From positions 751,501 through 815,500 of the forward strand of contig NZ_CP114029.1 in assembly GCF_026898155.1 (NCBI RefSeq): DNA of 64,000 nucleotides, in the 5' to 3' direction. The DNA comes from Jiella pelagia. GTDB lineage: Bacteria; Pseudomonadota; Alphaproteobacteria; Rhizobiales; Rhizobiaceae. The position numbers were made by a program, and so were the translations under genes. Numbering within the stretch: the first letter of the stretch is position 1; every line of letters begins with the position of its first letter. Under the pieces are notes generated by a model that made no database searches, had not been told where the DNA came from, and saw nothing but the letters and a program-made list of their open reading frames with translations. Below are positions 45,361 through 56,043 of this stretch, one piece after another.

Positions 45361-45407
45361 AAGAAGTGTCAATTTTGGTTGACACTTCTTCGCACCCCGC
45401 CTAGCCT
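45361..45407 (+). promoter_or_regulatory. bchG promoter with perfect PpsR palindrome
   Basis: AAGAAGTGTCAA-TTTTGG-TTGACACTTCTT is a perfect 12-bp inverted repeat (45361-45390) containing TGT-N12-ACA at 45367-45384. Its TTGACA (45379-45384) serves as -35, with 17 bases to a -10 TAGCCT at 45402-45407, then six bases to the bchG ATG. Same geometry as at bchF. Confidence 0.85.
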
Positions 45408-45413
45408 TCGATA

Positions 45414-46334
45414 ATGAGCCGCTTGATCGCAGACACCCCGGCCGGCATGCGCCCGATCGTTTCGGCCGGGATCGAATTGTTGAAGCCGATCACTTGGTTC
45501 GCGCCGATGTGGGCGTTCGGCTGCGGGGCGATTTCAGCGCGCTCGATGGCCGAGCCGGACCGCACCACGGTGTGGATCGTCCTGGCCGGTATCGTGCTCG
45601 CCGGACCGCTTCTCTGTGGTGCGAGCCAGGTCGTGAACGACTGGTTCGACCGCCATGTCGATGCGATCAACGAGCCGAACCGGCCGATCCCATCCGGCCG
45701 CATGCCGGGTCGCTCGGCGTTCTATCTGGCGATCGTCTGGACGGCGCTGTCGCTCGCCGTCGCTTTCGCGCTCGGCCCCTGGGTCGGCCTCGCCTCCGCC
45801 CTCGGCTGCGTGCTCTCTTTCGCCTACAGTGCCCCGCCGCTGCGGTTGAAGCGCAATGGCTGGTGGGGCAACGCCGCCGTCGCCTTCGCCTATGAGGGCC
45901 TCGCCTGGTTCACCGGCGCCGCCGTCGTCGCCGGCGGCCTGCCCGACGCCAAGATCATCTTCCTCGCCTATCTCTACAGCATCGGCGCCCACGGCATCAT
46001 GACACTGAACGATTTCAAGGCCATAGAGGGCGACCTCGCCCTCGGTGTCCGCTCGCTCCCGGTCCAGTACGGGGTCAAGCCCGCGGCGCTGATCGCCTGT
46101 CTCGTCATGGCGATGCCGCAGCTTCTCGTCGCCGCCCTTCTCGCGGCCTGGGGCGCCCCGCTCTACGGCCTCGCCATCCTCGCCCTTCTCGCCGGCCAGG
46201 TGATGTTGATGCGCCGCTTCCTCGATGACCCGCGTGGCCGGGCGCCGTGGTACAATGCCACCGGCACCAGCCTCTACGTCCTCGGCATGATGGTCGCGGC
46301 CTTCGCCCTCGGCGGCGTCATCGGCGGGAGCTAG
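45414..46334 (+). CDS. bchG: Bacteriochlorophyll synthase (geranylgeranyl/phytyl transferase)
   Basis: 306 aa, UbiA-family prenyltransferase with eight to nine transmembrane helices. The prenyl diphosphate Asp-rich motif is SQVVNDWFDRHVDAINEPNRPIPSGR (about residues 71-96, quoted in part as NDWFDRHVDAINEPNRP), and the second is NDFKAIEGD. It esterifies bacteriochlorophyllide a with geranylgeranyl. No clear ribosome binding site precedes the ATG, consistent with a near-leaderless mRNA. bch2 follows after three bases. Confidence 0.96.
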   Translation: MSRLIADTPAGMRPIVSAGIELLKPITWFAPMWAFGCGAISARSMAEPDRTTVWIVLAGIVLAGPLLCGASQVVNDWFDRHVDAINEPNRPIPSGRMPGRSAFYLAIVWTALSLAVAFALGPWVGLASALGCVLSFAYSAPPLRLKRNGWWGNAAVAFAYEGLAWFTGAAVVAGGLPDAKIIFLAYLYSIGAHGIMTLNDFKAIEGDLALGVRSLPVQYGVKPAALIACLVMAMPQLLVAALLAAWGAPLYGLAILALLAGQVMLMRRFLDDPRGRAPWYNATGTSLYVLGMMVAAFALGGVIGGS

Positions 46335-46337
46335 ACC

Positions 46338-47672
46338 ATGGCACAGAGCGGTCTCTCCTGGGTGCAGATCCTCCGGCTGGCACTGGTCCAGACAGGCCTT
46401 GGCGCGATGGTGGTGCTGACCACCTCGACGATGAACCGCGTGATGGTCGTCGAACTCGCTTTTCCCGCCATCGTCCCCGGCGCCCTCGTCGGCATCCACT
46501 ACGCCCTGCAGATGATGCGCCCGCTCTTCGGCCACGGCTCGGACGGCGGCCGGCGGCGCACGCCCTTCATCATCGGCGGGCTTGCCGTTCTCGGCCTCGG
46601 CGCGGTCTCAGCCTCCGGCGCGACGGCGCTGATGGAGCATCACGCCACCGCCGGGATCATTGCCGGGATCTTCGCCTTCGTCGCCATCGGCGCAGGCGTC
46701 GGCGCAGCCGGGACCAATCTCCTCACCCTCGTCGCGACCCATGTCGACGCAAGCCGGCGCGGGCCCGCCGCGACGCTGATCTGGATGATGATGATCGCCG
46801 GCTTTGCGGTTACCACCGGCATCGTCGGCCAGGTGCTCGATCCCTATTCGCCGCAGCGACTGATCGCCGTAACGGCAGTCGTCTGCGCCATCGCCTTCCT
46901 GGTCAGTGTCGCCGCCCTCGCCGGCATCGAACGACCTGCCCTATCGGGCGGAGCCGAAGGGCCGTCAGCGCCGAAACCGGTGTTCCGTCAGGCCTTGGCG
47001 GAAGTCTGGGGCGAGACGGAAACCCGCCGCTTCACCGTCTTCGTCGTCGTCTCGATGCTGGCCTATGCCGGCCAGGACCTCATCCTCGAACCCTTCGCCG
47101 GCATCGTCTTTGCGATGACGCCGGGCGAGACGACCGCGCTTTCCAGCGCCCAGCATGGCGGGACGTTTCTCGGCATGCTGCTGGTCGCAGCGATCGCGCC
47201 GATCCTGACCCGCCGCGTCACCGGTGTCCTGACCGGGCTCTCCGTCGCCGGCTGCCTTGCCTCGGCCGCGGCGCTCGCGGCGCTCGCCGGCGCGGGCCTC
47301 TTTCCCGGCTATCTGCCGATCGGCGCCCTGGTCTTTTCTCTCGGCGTCGGCAACGGCGTCTTCGCCGTCGCAGCGATCGCCAAGATGATGGCGCTGGCGC
47401 GAGAGGGCGCGCGAGGGCGTGAGGGCGTGCGTATGGGCGTCTGGGGCGCGGCGCAGGCCATCGCCTTCGGTGCCGGCGGCTTTCTCGGCACCCTGGCCGT
47501 CGATCTGACCGGCCTTGTGATCGGCGCCGGCGGCGCGGCCTATGCGGCGGTCTTTACGCTCGAAGCGCTGCTCTTCCTCGTTTCGGCAAAGCTGGTGATC
47601 CGCGCCGTCGGCCGTCGGCCGGCCGCAGAGACCGAGGCTGATCTTTCCTCCAACGAGGCGGTGACGGCATGA
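46338..47672 (+). CDS. bch2: PucC-family BCH2 transporter-like protein between bchG and bchP
   Basis: 444 aa, twelve predicted helices, PucC/BCH1-family MFS-like fold. N-terminal VVLTTSTMNRVMVVELAFPAIVPG and RPLFGHGSDGGRRRTPFIIGG match LhaA in this window at the same places, as does the second-half MLAYAGQDLILEPFAGIVF. Genes at this position are called orf428/bch2 and are thought to deliver or export pigment, but the role is not established. Overlaps bchP by ATGA. Confidence 0.9.
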   Translation: MAQSGLSWVQILRLALVQTGLGAMVVLTTSTMNRVMVVELAFPAIVPGALVGIHYALQMMRPLFGHGSDGGRRRTPFIIGGLAVLGLGAVSASGATALMEHHATAGIIAGIFAFVAIGAGVGAAGTNLLTLVATHVDASRRGPAATLIWMMMIAGFAVTTGIVGQVLDPYSPQRLIAVTAVVCAIAFLVSVAALAGIERPALSGGAEGPSAPKPVFRQALAEVWGETETRRFTVFVVVSMLAYAGQDLILEPFAGIVFAMTPGETTALSSAQHGGTFLGMLLVAAIAPILTRRVTGVLTGLSVAGCLASAAALAALAGAGLFPGYLPIGALVFSLGVGNGVFAVAAIAKMMALAREGARGREGVRMGVWGAAQAIAFGAGGFLGTLAVDLTGLVIGAGGAAYAAVFTLEALLFLVSAKLVIRAVGRRPAAETEADLSSNEAVTA

Positions 47673-48883
47673 CAGACACAAGCATCGAAACCCCATTCTT
47701 CGACGTCGTCGTCGTCGGCGGCGGTCCGGCGGGGGCCACCGCGGCGGAGCGTCTCGCCCGTGCCGGTCATTCCGTTGCGCTCATCGATCGGGCGGGCCGC
47801 ATCAAGCCCTGCGGCGGCGCCATTCCGCCCCGGCTGGTGCGCGATTTCGACATCCCGCCGGAGCTGCTCGTTGCCCGCATCGCCAGCGCCCAGATGGTCT
47901 CGCCGTCGGACAAGCGCGTGCCGATGCCGATCGAGAACGGCTATGTCGGCATGGTCGATCGGGAGGACTTCGACGAATGGCTGCGCCAGCGCGCGGCCGC
48001 GGCGGGGGCGACGCGCTTCACCGGCGGCTTCAAGGCGATCGAGCGCCAGGACGGCGCAACCCTCGTCCGCTTTCAGCCGGCCGGCAAGGGCGAGGACGGC
48101 GTCCCCGAACGCTGCATTGCGACGCGCCTCGTCGTCGGCGCCGACGGCGCACGCTCGGCCGTCGGGCGGCATTCCATCCCCGGCGCCGACAAGGTGCCTT
48201 GTGTCTTCGCCTATCACGAGATCGTCCGGATAGAACCGGCAGCGAAGGACGCGGACTACGACCCTGTGCGCTGCGACGTCTACTACCAGGGTCGCATCTC
48301 GCCGGATTTCTATGGCTGGGTGTTTCCCCATGGCGAGACCGCCTCGATCGGAACCGGCAGCGCCATCAAGGGCTACGGCCTCAGGCCGGCGGTCGAGCGA
48401 TTGCGCGAAACGGCCGGCCTTGCCAGCGCCGAGACCATCCGCCGCGAGGGCGCGCCGATTCCCCTGAAGCCCCTGAAGCGCTGGGACAACGGTCACGACG
48501 TGATCCTTGCCGGCGATGCAGCAGGCGTCGTCGCGCCGGCCTCGGGCGAAGGCATCTATTACGCCATGGTCAGCGCCGAGATGGTCGCCGACGCCGCAAA
48601 GGCCTTCCTGGCCACGGGAAACGCCAAGGCCCTCGCCACGGCGCGAAAAGCCTTCATGCGCGAGCATGGCCGGGTGTTCTGGATCCTCGGCATCATGCAG
48701 ACCTTCTGGTACCGGTCCGACAAGCAGCGTGAGCGCTTCGTCTCGATCTGCCGCGACAAGGACGTACAGCGCCTGACGTGGGAATCCTACATGAACAAGA
48801 AGCTGACGCGCCGCGATCCGGCAGCGCATCTGCGCATCTTCTTCAAGGATCTCGCCCATCTTTTCCGGCTGGTTTCGCCCTGA
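47669..48883 (+). CDS. bchP: Geranylgeranyl bacteriochlorophyll reductase
   Basis: 404 aa. N-terminal FAD site DVVVVGGGPAGATAAERLARAGHSVAL (about 11-37, quoted in part as VVVVGGGPAGATAAERL), CGGAIPPRLVRDF, VVGADGARSAVGR, and the second FAD motif VILAGDAAGVVAPASGEGIYYAM. It reduces three double bonds of the geranylgeranyl tail to phytyl. Last gene of bchG-bch2-bchP; no idi gene follows, marking the right-hand edge of the cluster. Confidence 0.96.
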   Translation: MTDTSIETPFFDVVVVGGGPAGATAAERLARAGHSVALIDRAGRIKPCGGAIPPRLVRDFDIPPELLVARIASAQMVSPSDKRVPMPIENGYVGMVDREDFDEWLRQRAAAAGATRFTGGFKAIERQDGATLVRFQPAGKGEDGVPERCIATRLVVGADGARSAVGRHSIPGADKVPCVFAYHEIVRIEPAAKDADYDPVRCDVYYQGRISPDFYGWVFPHGETASIGTGSAIKGYGLRPAVERLRETAGLASAETIRREGAPIPLKPLKRWDNGHDVILAGDAAGVVAPASGEGIYYAMVSAEMVADAAKAFLATGNAKALATARKAFMREHGRVFWILGIMQTFWYRSDKQRERFVSICRDKDVQRLTWESYMNKKLTRRDPAAHLRIFFKDLAHLFRLVSP

Positions 48884-48929
48884 ACGAGGCTCGCAGGCCG
48901 GTTGGCCAGCGGGCCGGAATGGCGATGGG

Positions 48930-49579
48930 TCAGCCGGAGATGGTCACGCCGCGATAGGAGGCGATGGCGAGGAGGATGGCGGCGCCGAGAACCGCGCCGA
49001 TCATCAGCCAGATGAGCGCAATGGCGAAGTCGCTGGTCTTCGAGCGCTTTGCCTCCGACTTCTTCTTCGTCTCCTGAACGCGCAGCGGCTCGTCCTGGTC
49101 CTCGCCCTGCCGCAGGCTGCGGCCGTTCGAATAGCCGTCCTCGGCGCCCATGACGTCGTCGGCAGCAAAGGCCTTTTCGCGCTCGACGATGCGGGCGGCG
49201 ACATAGTCCGTCACCCGGTCGGCGATCGTCCTCGGCTCGGTGGATTCGGCCATGGTCAGCCGGCCGATGCGGGTCTCGCGGACAAAGCGATAGGTCCGCC
49301 GGTCGCGGGCCATCATGACGCTGGCGGTGCCGTCGATCCACAGCCGCGGATGGCTGCCGCCGGAGATGGTGAAATCGAAATAGTCGTCCGCGGGGTCGAG
49401 CCTCACGGATGATCGGGTGGAGGCTCTTCGGCGAGGATCTCGAGACGTGCCCGGTCGGCCTCGCGGATGTCGACGACGACGTCGGACCGATGCGCCGCCG
49501 CGATCTTCGCTTGGCGCACGGCATCCGCCAGACGCTTCGTCCCCATCAACTGCGCGATATTGTCTCTCGACTCGCTCAT
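48930..49579 (-). CDS. Conserved hypothetical with C-terminal membrane helix (two frameshifts)
   Basis: About 215 aa after removing one base from GAGCCTC 49398-49404 and one from GAGGCTC 49420-49426; the repaired segment reads EILAEELHPIIRELDPADDYF. N-terminal helical region (SRDNIAQLMGTKRLADAVRQA), a beta-rich middle (FDFTISGGSHPRLWIDGTASVMMARDRRTY, quoted in part), a charged linker with KKKSEAKRSK, and one C-terminal transmembrane helix (IALIWLMIGAVLGAAILLAI). Not recognised; the layout suggests a tail-anchored membrane protein. Confidence 0.65.
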
Positions 49580-49646
49580 TCCCGCCTCGAATCGACACGA
49601 TTAACCGAAGATTAACCGTACCGGGCTTTGCGCACGAAGGAAACCG

Positions 49647-50459
49647 TCACCGCGCCGGCGGCACTTCGGTTCCCGTCGATGCAGCCCTCGCCATCGCCCG
49701 GCGGATCGCGTCGAGCGTGTCGCCGGGCGCCTCCAGCGTCAGCATGTGCCCGACACCGGCAAGACGGGTCGCGGCGAAGGCGGCGGGAAGGTTTTCGCTC
49801 TGCGAGACCGGGGTGACGGGATCCACCTCGCCCCAGAGAAGCTCGATGGGAACTCCCGCTTCGGCGATGGCGCCGAGCGGCAGCACACCCTGATGGCCGG
49901 AGGAGAAGAGCAGCTCGAAGACCTGGCGGATTTGCTCACGTCCCTCCCGCTCGCCCAGGCTCTTCACGGCGTCCGCCGGAGCGGCGAAGTCTCGCGCCAC
50001 CATGCCCTGCAGCGCGGCGCGCTGGTCTTCCTCCGTCCGGGCTTCCATCATCCTGCGGATCGGCTCGACCCCGATCTGCGGGCCAAAGCCGCCCGGCGCG
50101 AGCAGCGTCAGCGATCGGACCCGCGAGGGTTCGAACAGGGCCATCAGGCAAGCCACCGCGCCGCCCATGGAATGGCCGACGACATGCGCCGCATCGATGC
50201 CGCGGCGCTGTAAGTCGCCGAGGACCGCCCGGGCCGCGACCTTCGGCGGTCCGAAGCCGGGATAGTCGCGCGACCGGCCGTGGCCCGGCAGATCGAAGGC
50301 GAGGCATCGCCGCCCTTCGGCAGCGAGGACCGCGGCGAGCGGTTCGAAGATTTCGGCCCGGCCGTCGAAACCGTGCAGCAGGACGAGCGGCGGATCATCG
50401 CCGCCGCCCGTCTCGATCGCGTGGAGACGCGCCCGATCGTTCGATGTCGTCCCGTTCAA
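49647..50459 (-). CDS. Alpha/beta hydrolase
   Basis: 270 aa. Oxyanion LVLLHGFDGR (about 26-35), nucleophile elbow VVGHSMGGAVA (about 92-102), the acid in LLWGEVDPVTPV, and the His in AGVGHMLTLEAP complete a canonical catalytic triad. It resembles AcoC/BioH-like esterases and ring-fission hydrolases. Nothing around it (leuA upstream, a membrane protein downstream) fixes the substrate. It starts a few bases from the leuA stop on the same strand. Confidence 0.85.
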   Translation of the reverse strand: MNGTTSNDRARLHAIETGGGDDPPLVLLHGFDGRAEIFEPLAAVLAAEGRRCLAFDLPGHGRSRDYPGFGPPKVAARAVLGDLQRRGIDAAHVVGHSMGGAVACLMALFEPSRVRSLTLLAPGGFGPQIGVEPIRRMMEARTEEDQRAALQGMVARDFAAPADAVKSLGEREGREQIRQVFELLFSSGHQGVLPLGAIAEAGVPIELLWGEVDPVTPVSQSENLPAAFAATRLAGVGHMLTLEAPGDTLDAIRRAMARAASTGTEVPPAR

Positions 50460-50466
50460 CGCCGGC

Positions 50467-52282
<1,816 letters not shown>

Positions 52283-52383
52283 TCATGCGGGAACGCGTCC
52301 GAATTTGCACGGAATTTGTGGATGCAAGGGGCAAGGCGAAGTCAGGGAGACTGCGCCGGCTCGACCGCCGGACGCCCCTTCGA

Positions 52384-52500
52384 TCAATGGGTCCGACGGC
52401 CGCCGCTAAGCAGGAGAAGTAGCGGAAGGAGGACGAGCGACGCCGTGGCGCGGAGAGCGCGCGCAACGAAGGCCGAGAAGATGGCTGGCGTCGAGATCAT
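52384..52500 (-). CDS. leuA leader peptide
   Basis: A 38-residue frame from ATG 52500 whose last part reads SLVLLPLLLLLSGGRRTH: eight leucines in eleven residues, using CTA and CTT as well as CTC and CTG. It stops 155 bases before leuA. A leucine run of this kind upstream of leuA is the mark of leucine-responsive attenuation. I cannot see a clean terminator with a T-run between it and leuA, so the downstream half of the mechanism is unresolved. Confidence 0.75.
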   Translation of the reverse strand: MISTPAIFSAFVARALRATASLVLLPLLLLLSGGRRTH

Positions 52501-52670
52501 GCCGGGCAAGCTAGCCGATCGAGCGCAGATTGCAAGATCGATTCGGCGTGCCGTCGCGGAAGCGGAGATCGAACCGCGGTTCGTCATGGGCGAGGCGCAG
52601 CCAATGTGCTCCAGCTTCGTCGTCCGTCAGCGGCCCCGCCGGCATGCCGGCACCTCGCCCGCGAAGATCG
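52501..52670. other. Remainder of the leuA-CDF intergenic region
   Basis: The stretch between the leu leader start and the end of the CDF gene. I see no conserved gene here. Short open frames on both strands lack recognisable content. The leuA promoter is expected in this part. Confidence 0.5.
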
Positions 52671-53573
52671 TCACAGCACCAGCACACCGGTCTGCTTGGC
52701 CTCGTCCTCCGGCTCGACATGGATGAGCACCGTTGCGCCGGCGAAGAGGTCCTGCAGCGCGTCCTCGATGCGGTCGCAGATCACATGGGATTTCGCCACC
52801 GTCATCTCGCCGGGCACGACCAGATGGAACTCGATGAACATCGCCCGGCCGGCAAGCCGGGTCTTCAGGTCGTGCACCTCGATCGCACCGTCGGCATTGA
52901 ACGAGATCGTCTCGCGCACCTTGGCCTCGGATTCGGCGTCGATCGCCTGGTCCATCAGCCCGGAGAGCGACGAGGTGACCACCCGCGTCCCCTCCCAGAG
53001 AATGTTGAGCGCGACGAGGGCGGCGAGGATCGGATCGAGGACGGTCCAGCCGGTCGCCGTCGCCACGGCGAGGCCGGCGATGACGCCGACCGAGGTGACG
53101 ACGTCCGCCCGAATGTGCCGTCCGTCGGCGGAAAGCGCCGGCGAGCGGTGGGTGCGGCCGAGCCGTATCAGGATGGTCGCCCAGATGGCGTTGATCACTG
53201 TGGCGCCGCCGTTGAGGAGAAGGCCTTCGAGCGGCGCCTCGAAGCCCCGCGGGTCCCAATAGGCGGCCCAGGCCTCGTTCAGGATGAGCAGCGCCGCGAC
53301 GACGATGAGGACGCCCTCGACGACCGCGGAAAAATACTCGGCCTTGGTGTGGCCGAAGGGGTGGTCGCTATCGGCCGGCTTGTAGCTGACCGTCACCGCC
53401 CAGAGGGCGACGAGGCCGGCGACGACGTTGACGATCGATTCCAGCGCGTCCGAAAACAGCGCCACCGAGCCGGTCAGCACATAGGCGTAATATTTAATCG
53501 CAAGGACGACGAGCGCGACGACAACAGTCGCCGCCGCCATGCGCTTGGCGATCGGGGCTTTGCTATCCGGCAT
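52671..53573 (-). CDS. Cation diffusion facilitator family transporter
   Basis: 300 aa: six transmembrane helices then a cytoplasmic C-terminal domain. Zinc-site motifs: VALFSDALESIVN in helix II, HPFGHTKAEYFSA after helix III, and SADGRHIRADVVTSVGV in helix V with the HxxxD metal pair. The C-terminal ferredoxin-like domain starts near AKVRETISFN. It exports Zn, Fe, Mn or Co by proton antiport; the metal cannot be set from sequence. The ATG at 53573 lies just downstream of the trpE(G) stop, on the same strand. Confidence 0.92.
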   Translation of the reverse strand: MPDSKAPIAKRMAAATVVVALVVLAIKYYAYVLTGSVALFSDALESIVNVVAGLVALWAVTVSYKPADSDHPFGHTKAEYFSAVVEGVLIVVAALLILNEAWAAYWDPRGFEAPLEGLLLNGGATVINAIWATILIRLGRTHRSPALSADGRHIRADVVTSVGVIAGLAVATATGWTVLDPILAALVALNILWEGTRVVTSSLSGLMDQAIDAESEAKVRETISFNADGAIEVHDLKTRLAGRAMFIEFHLVVPGEMTVAKSHVICDRIEDALQDLFAGATVLIHVEPEDEAKQTGVLVL

Positions 53574-53592
53574 CGTCGATTTTACCGCCGCG

Positions 53593-55783
53593 TCAGGCGG
53601 CTTTCTCCCTGGCACGTCTCGGCAGATGGGCGACGACGTTCTCGATCATCCGCATGCCGGCGTCGCCGCCGAGCGTCATGATGCTTTCGGGGTGGAACTG
53701 CACGGCGGCGACAGGCTCGCTCCGATGCTCGAAGGCCATGACGATGCCGTCGTCGGTCTCGGCCGTCACCTCGAAGTCGCGCGGCAGGCGCACCGGATCG
53801 GCGAAGATCGAGTGGTAGCGCCCGACGGTGATCTCGGCCGGCAGGCCGGAAAAGATGATGCCCGGCTTGTCGATGCGGATACGCGACGGCTTGCCGTGCA
53901 TCGGCACGTGCAGCGTCCGCAGCGCGCCGCCATAGGCCTCCGCCAGCGCCTGCAGGCCGAGGCAGACGCCGAAGATCGCCGCGCCGCGCTCGCGCGCCGC
54001 CGCGATGGTGCCCTTGCAGTCGAAGTCGGACGGCATGCCCGGCCCCGGCGACAGGACGACGAGGTCCGGGTCGATCCGCTCGAAGATCTCGGCCGGCACG
54101 GGCGTGCGGACGGTCGACACCGTCGCGCCGGTCTGGCGGAAATAGTTCGCCAGCGTGTGGACGAAGGAATCCTCGTGGTCGACGAGCAGGATCCGCAGCC
54201 CCTCGCCCACCTTCGCGGTCTCGCGGGCGCCGGCCGCAGCGTTGGACGCGCCGGCTTCGCGGATCGCGCCGAGCAGAGCGGAGGCCTTCAGCTCGGTCTC
54301 GGCCTCTTCTTCCTCGGGGTTCGAGTCATAGAGCAGCGTCGCCCCGGCGCGCACCTCGGCAATCCCATCCTTGAGACGAATCGTGCGCAGCGTCAGGCCG
54401 GTGTTCATGTCGCCGTTGAAATGCACCATGCCGACGGCGCCGCCATACCAGGCGCGCGGGCTCTTCTCGTTCTTCTCGATGAAGCGCATCGCCCACAGTT
54501 TAGGCGCACCCGTCACCGTGACCGCCCAGGCGTGCGAGAGGAATGCGTCGAAGGCGTCCATGCCGTCGCGCAAGCGCCCCTCGATGTGGTCGACGGTGTG
54601 AATCAGCCGCGAATACATCTCGATCTGCCGCCGGCCGATCACCTTCACCGAGCCCGGCTCGCAGACCCGGCTCTTGTCGTTGCGGTCGACGTCGGAACAC
54701 ATCGTGAGTTCCGACTCGTCCTTCTTCGAATTGAGCAGCTTGAGGATCTGCTCGGAATCAGAAATGGCGTCCTCGCCGCGCTTGATCGTGCCGGAAATCG
54801 GGCAGGTCTCGACGCGCCGGCCGGTGACCCGGACGAACATTTCCGGGCTCGCGCCGATCAGGAACTCGTTGTCCCCGAGATTGATGAAGAAGGAGTAGGG
54901 CGACGGGTTCACCGCCTTCAGCCGCTGCGAAATCTCCGAAGGCAGATGCTCGGCGCGCTCGTAGAACACCTGGCCCGGTACGACCTCAAAGAGATTGCCG
55001 CGGCGAAACTCTTCCTTGGCCTTGCGGACGAGCCTCGGAATATTCGCCCGCCTCGTGATCGCCGCGTGGCGGAATCCGGTCTGCCGGTGAAAAGGGCGCG
55101 GTCGGCCCGTTCCGCTCCAGCGCCTCGGTCGAGGCGCCGTCCATGCCGAAGTCGTAGCGGGTGACGAAGGCGGAGGCCGAGTAGTGGTCAACCTCGACGA
55201 GTTCGTCCGGCAGATAAAGGACGAGATCGCGGCGCTCAGGATCGCGGCTTTGTACCTCCGCCACCGGATCGAACTGGAAGGCGAGATCGTAGCCGAAGGC
55301 GCCGTAAAGGCCGATCGCGCCGTCCTCGGGCGAGCGGAACAGCGAGACGATGCGACGAAGGACCGAGAACACCGTCGGGATGCGCGAGCGCTCCTCCTCG
55401 GTGACGGCGACGGTCGGCTCGGCGACCGCGACGTCGATGCGCGTCTCGCCCACCGACATCGAGGCGACCTCGTCGCAGCCGTCGAGCGCCTTGGCGACAA
55501 AGCCCGCGAGCACCCTCCCCCGCTCGTTCAGCGCCTCGATCCACAGCGAGCGCCCGCGCGAGGCGATCGCCAGCGGCGGATCGACGAATGCGACGTCCTG
55601 ACGGGTGTAGCGGCCGGGATATTCGTAGTTGGAAAAGAGGATCGCCCCGCGCCGCGTATCCAGCCGATCGAAGAACGGCTCGATCGCGCCGGCATATTCA
55701 ATCGCCTCGCGACGCCTGATAACGGTGACGCCGCCGGCCGTCACATAGCGCTCGGCGCCGTCCCGAAGCTCTTGGCTCGCCAT
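53593..55783 (-). CDS. trpE(G): Fused anthranilate synthase TrpE-TrpG (frameshifted at 55030)
   Basis: About 729 aa after removing one base from GAGCCTC 55030-55036; the join reads [17 protein letters not shown]. Residues 1 to about 515 are the chorismate-binding component ([57 protein letters not shown]). From about 535 a glutamine amidotransferase domain follows with the nucleophile Cys in [16 protein letters not shown] and FHPESIMT. The single-chain fusion is typical of Rhizobiales. It makes anthranilate, and is preceded by the trp leader. Confidence 0.96.
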
Positions 55784-55827
55784 GTCCTGTACTCCGTGTT
55801 GGGCCTCGGGGCCCGGACGGCGAAAGC

Positions 55828-55863
55828 AAAAAGGCCGCCCGGTTCACGAGGCGGCCTTTTCGT
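55828..55863 (-). terminator. trp leader attenuator-terminator
   Basis: On the minus strand, AAAGGCCGCC...GGCGGCCTTTTT with a GC-rich 8- to 9-bp stem and a T-run, lying between the trp leader peptide and trpE(G). An alternative hairpin CGAGAC/GTCTCG is at about 55873-55886. Confidence 0.88.
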
Positions 55864-55899
55864 TCGAGATCACGAGACGTGTCTCGAGCGGCCGCTCTT

Positions 55900-55923
55900 T
55901 CAGAGCGTCCACCACCAGTTCAT
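55900..55923 (-). CDS. trpL: trp leader peptide
   Basis: Seven codons and a stop: M-N-W-W-W-T-L. Three consecutive Trp codons followed by an attenuator hairpin are the hallmark of the rhizobial trpE(G) leader. Stalling on the Trp codons when charged tRNA-Trp is short would let transcription pass the terminator at 55828. Confidence 0.88.
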   Translation of the reverse strand: MNWWWTL

Positions 55924-56043
55924 CGCCGTGACGACCATTGTTTCCATGGGTCACCGATAGCCGGTGAAGGGGCAAAGGGCAATGGCCCCGGGCGGCGATT
56001 CACCGGCCGGCCGTCGAGGCGTCGGAGCGCCCTGCCCCGCGCC

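Noticed and set aside
53539..55164. A 541-codon open frame on the plus strand
   Set aside because: Antisense to trpE(G).
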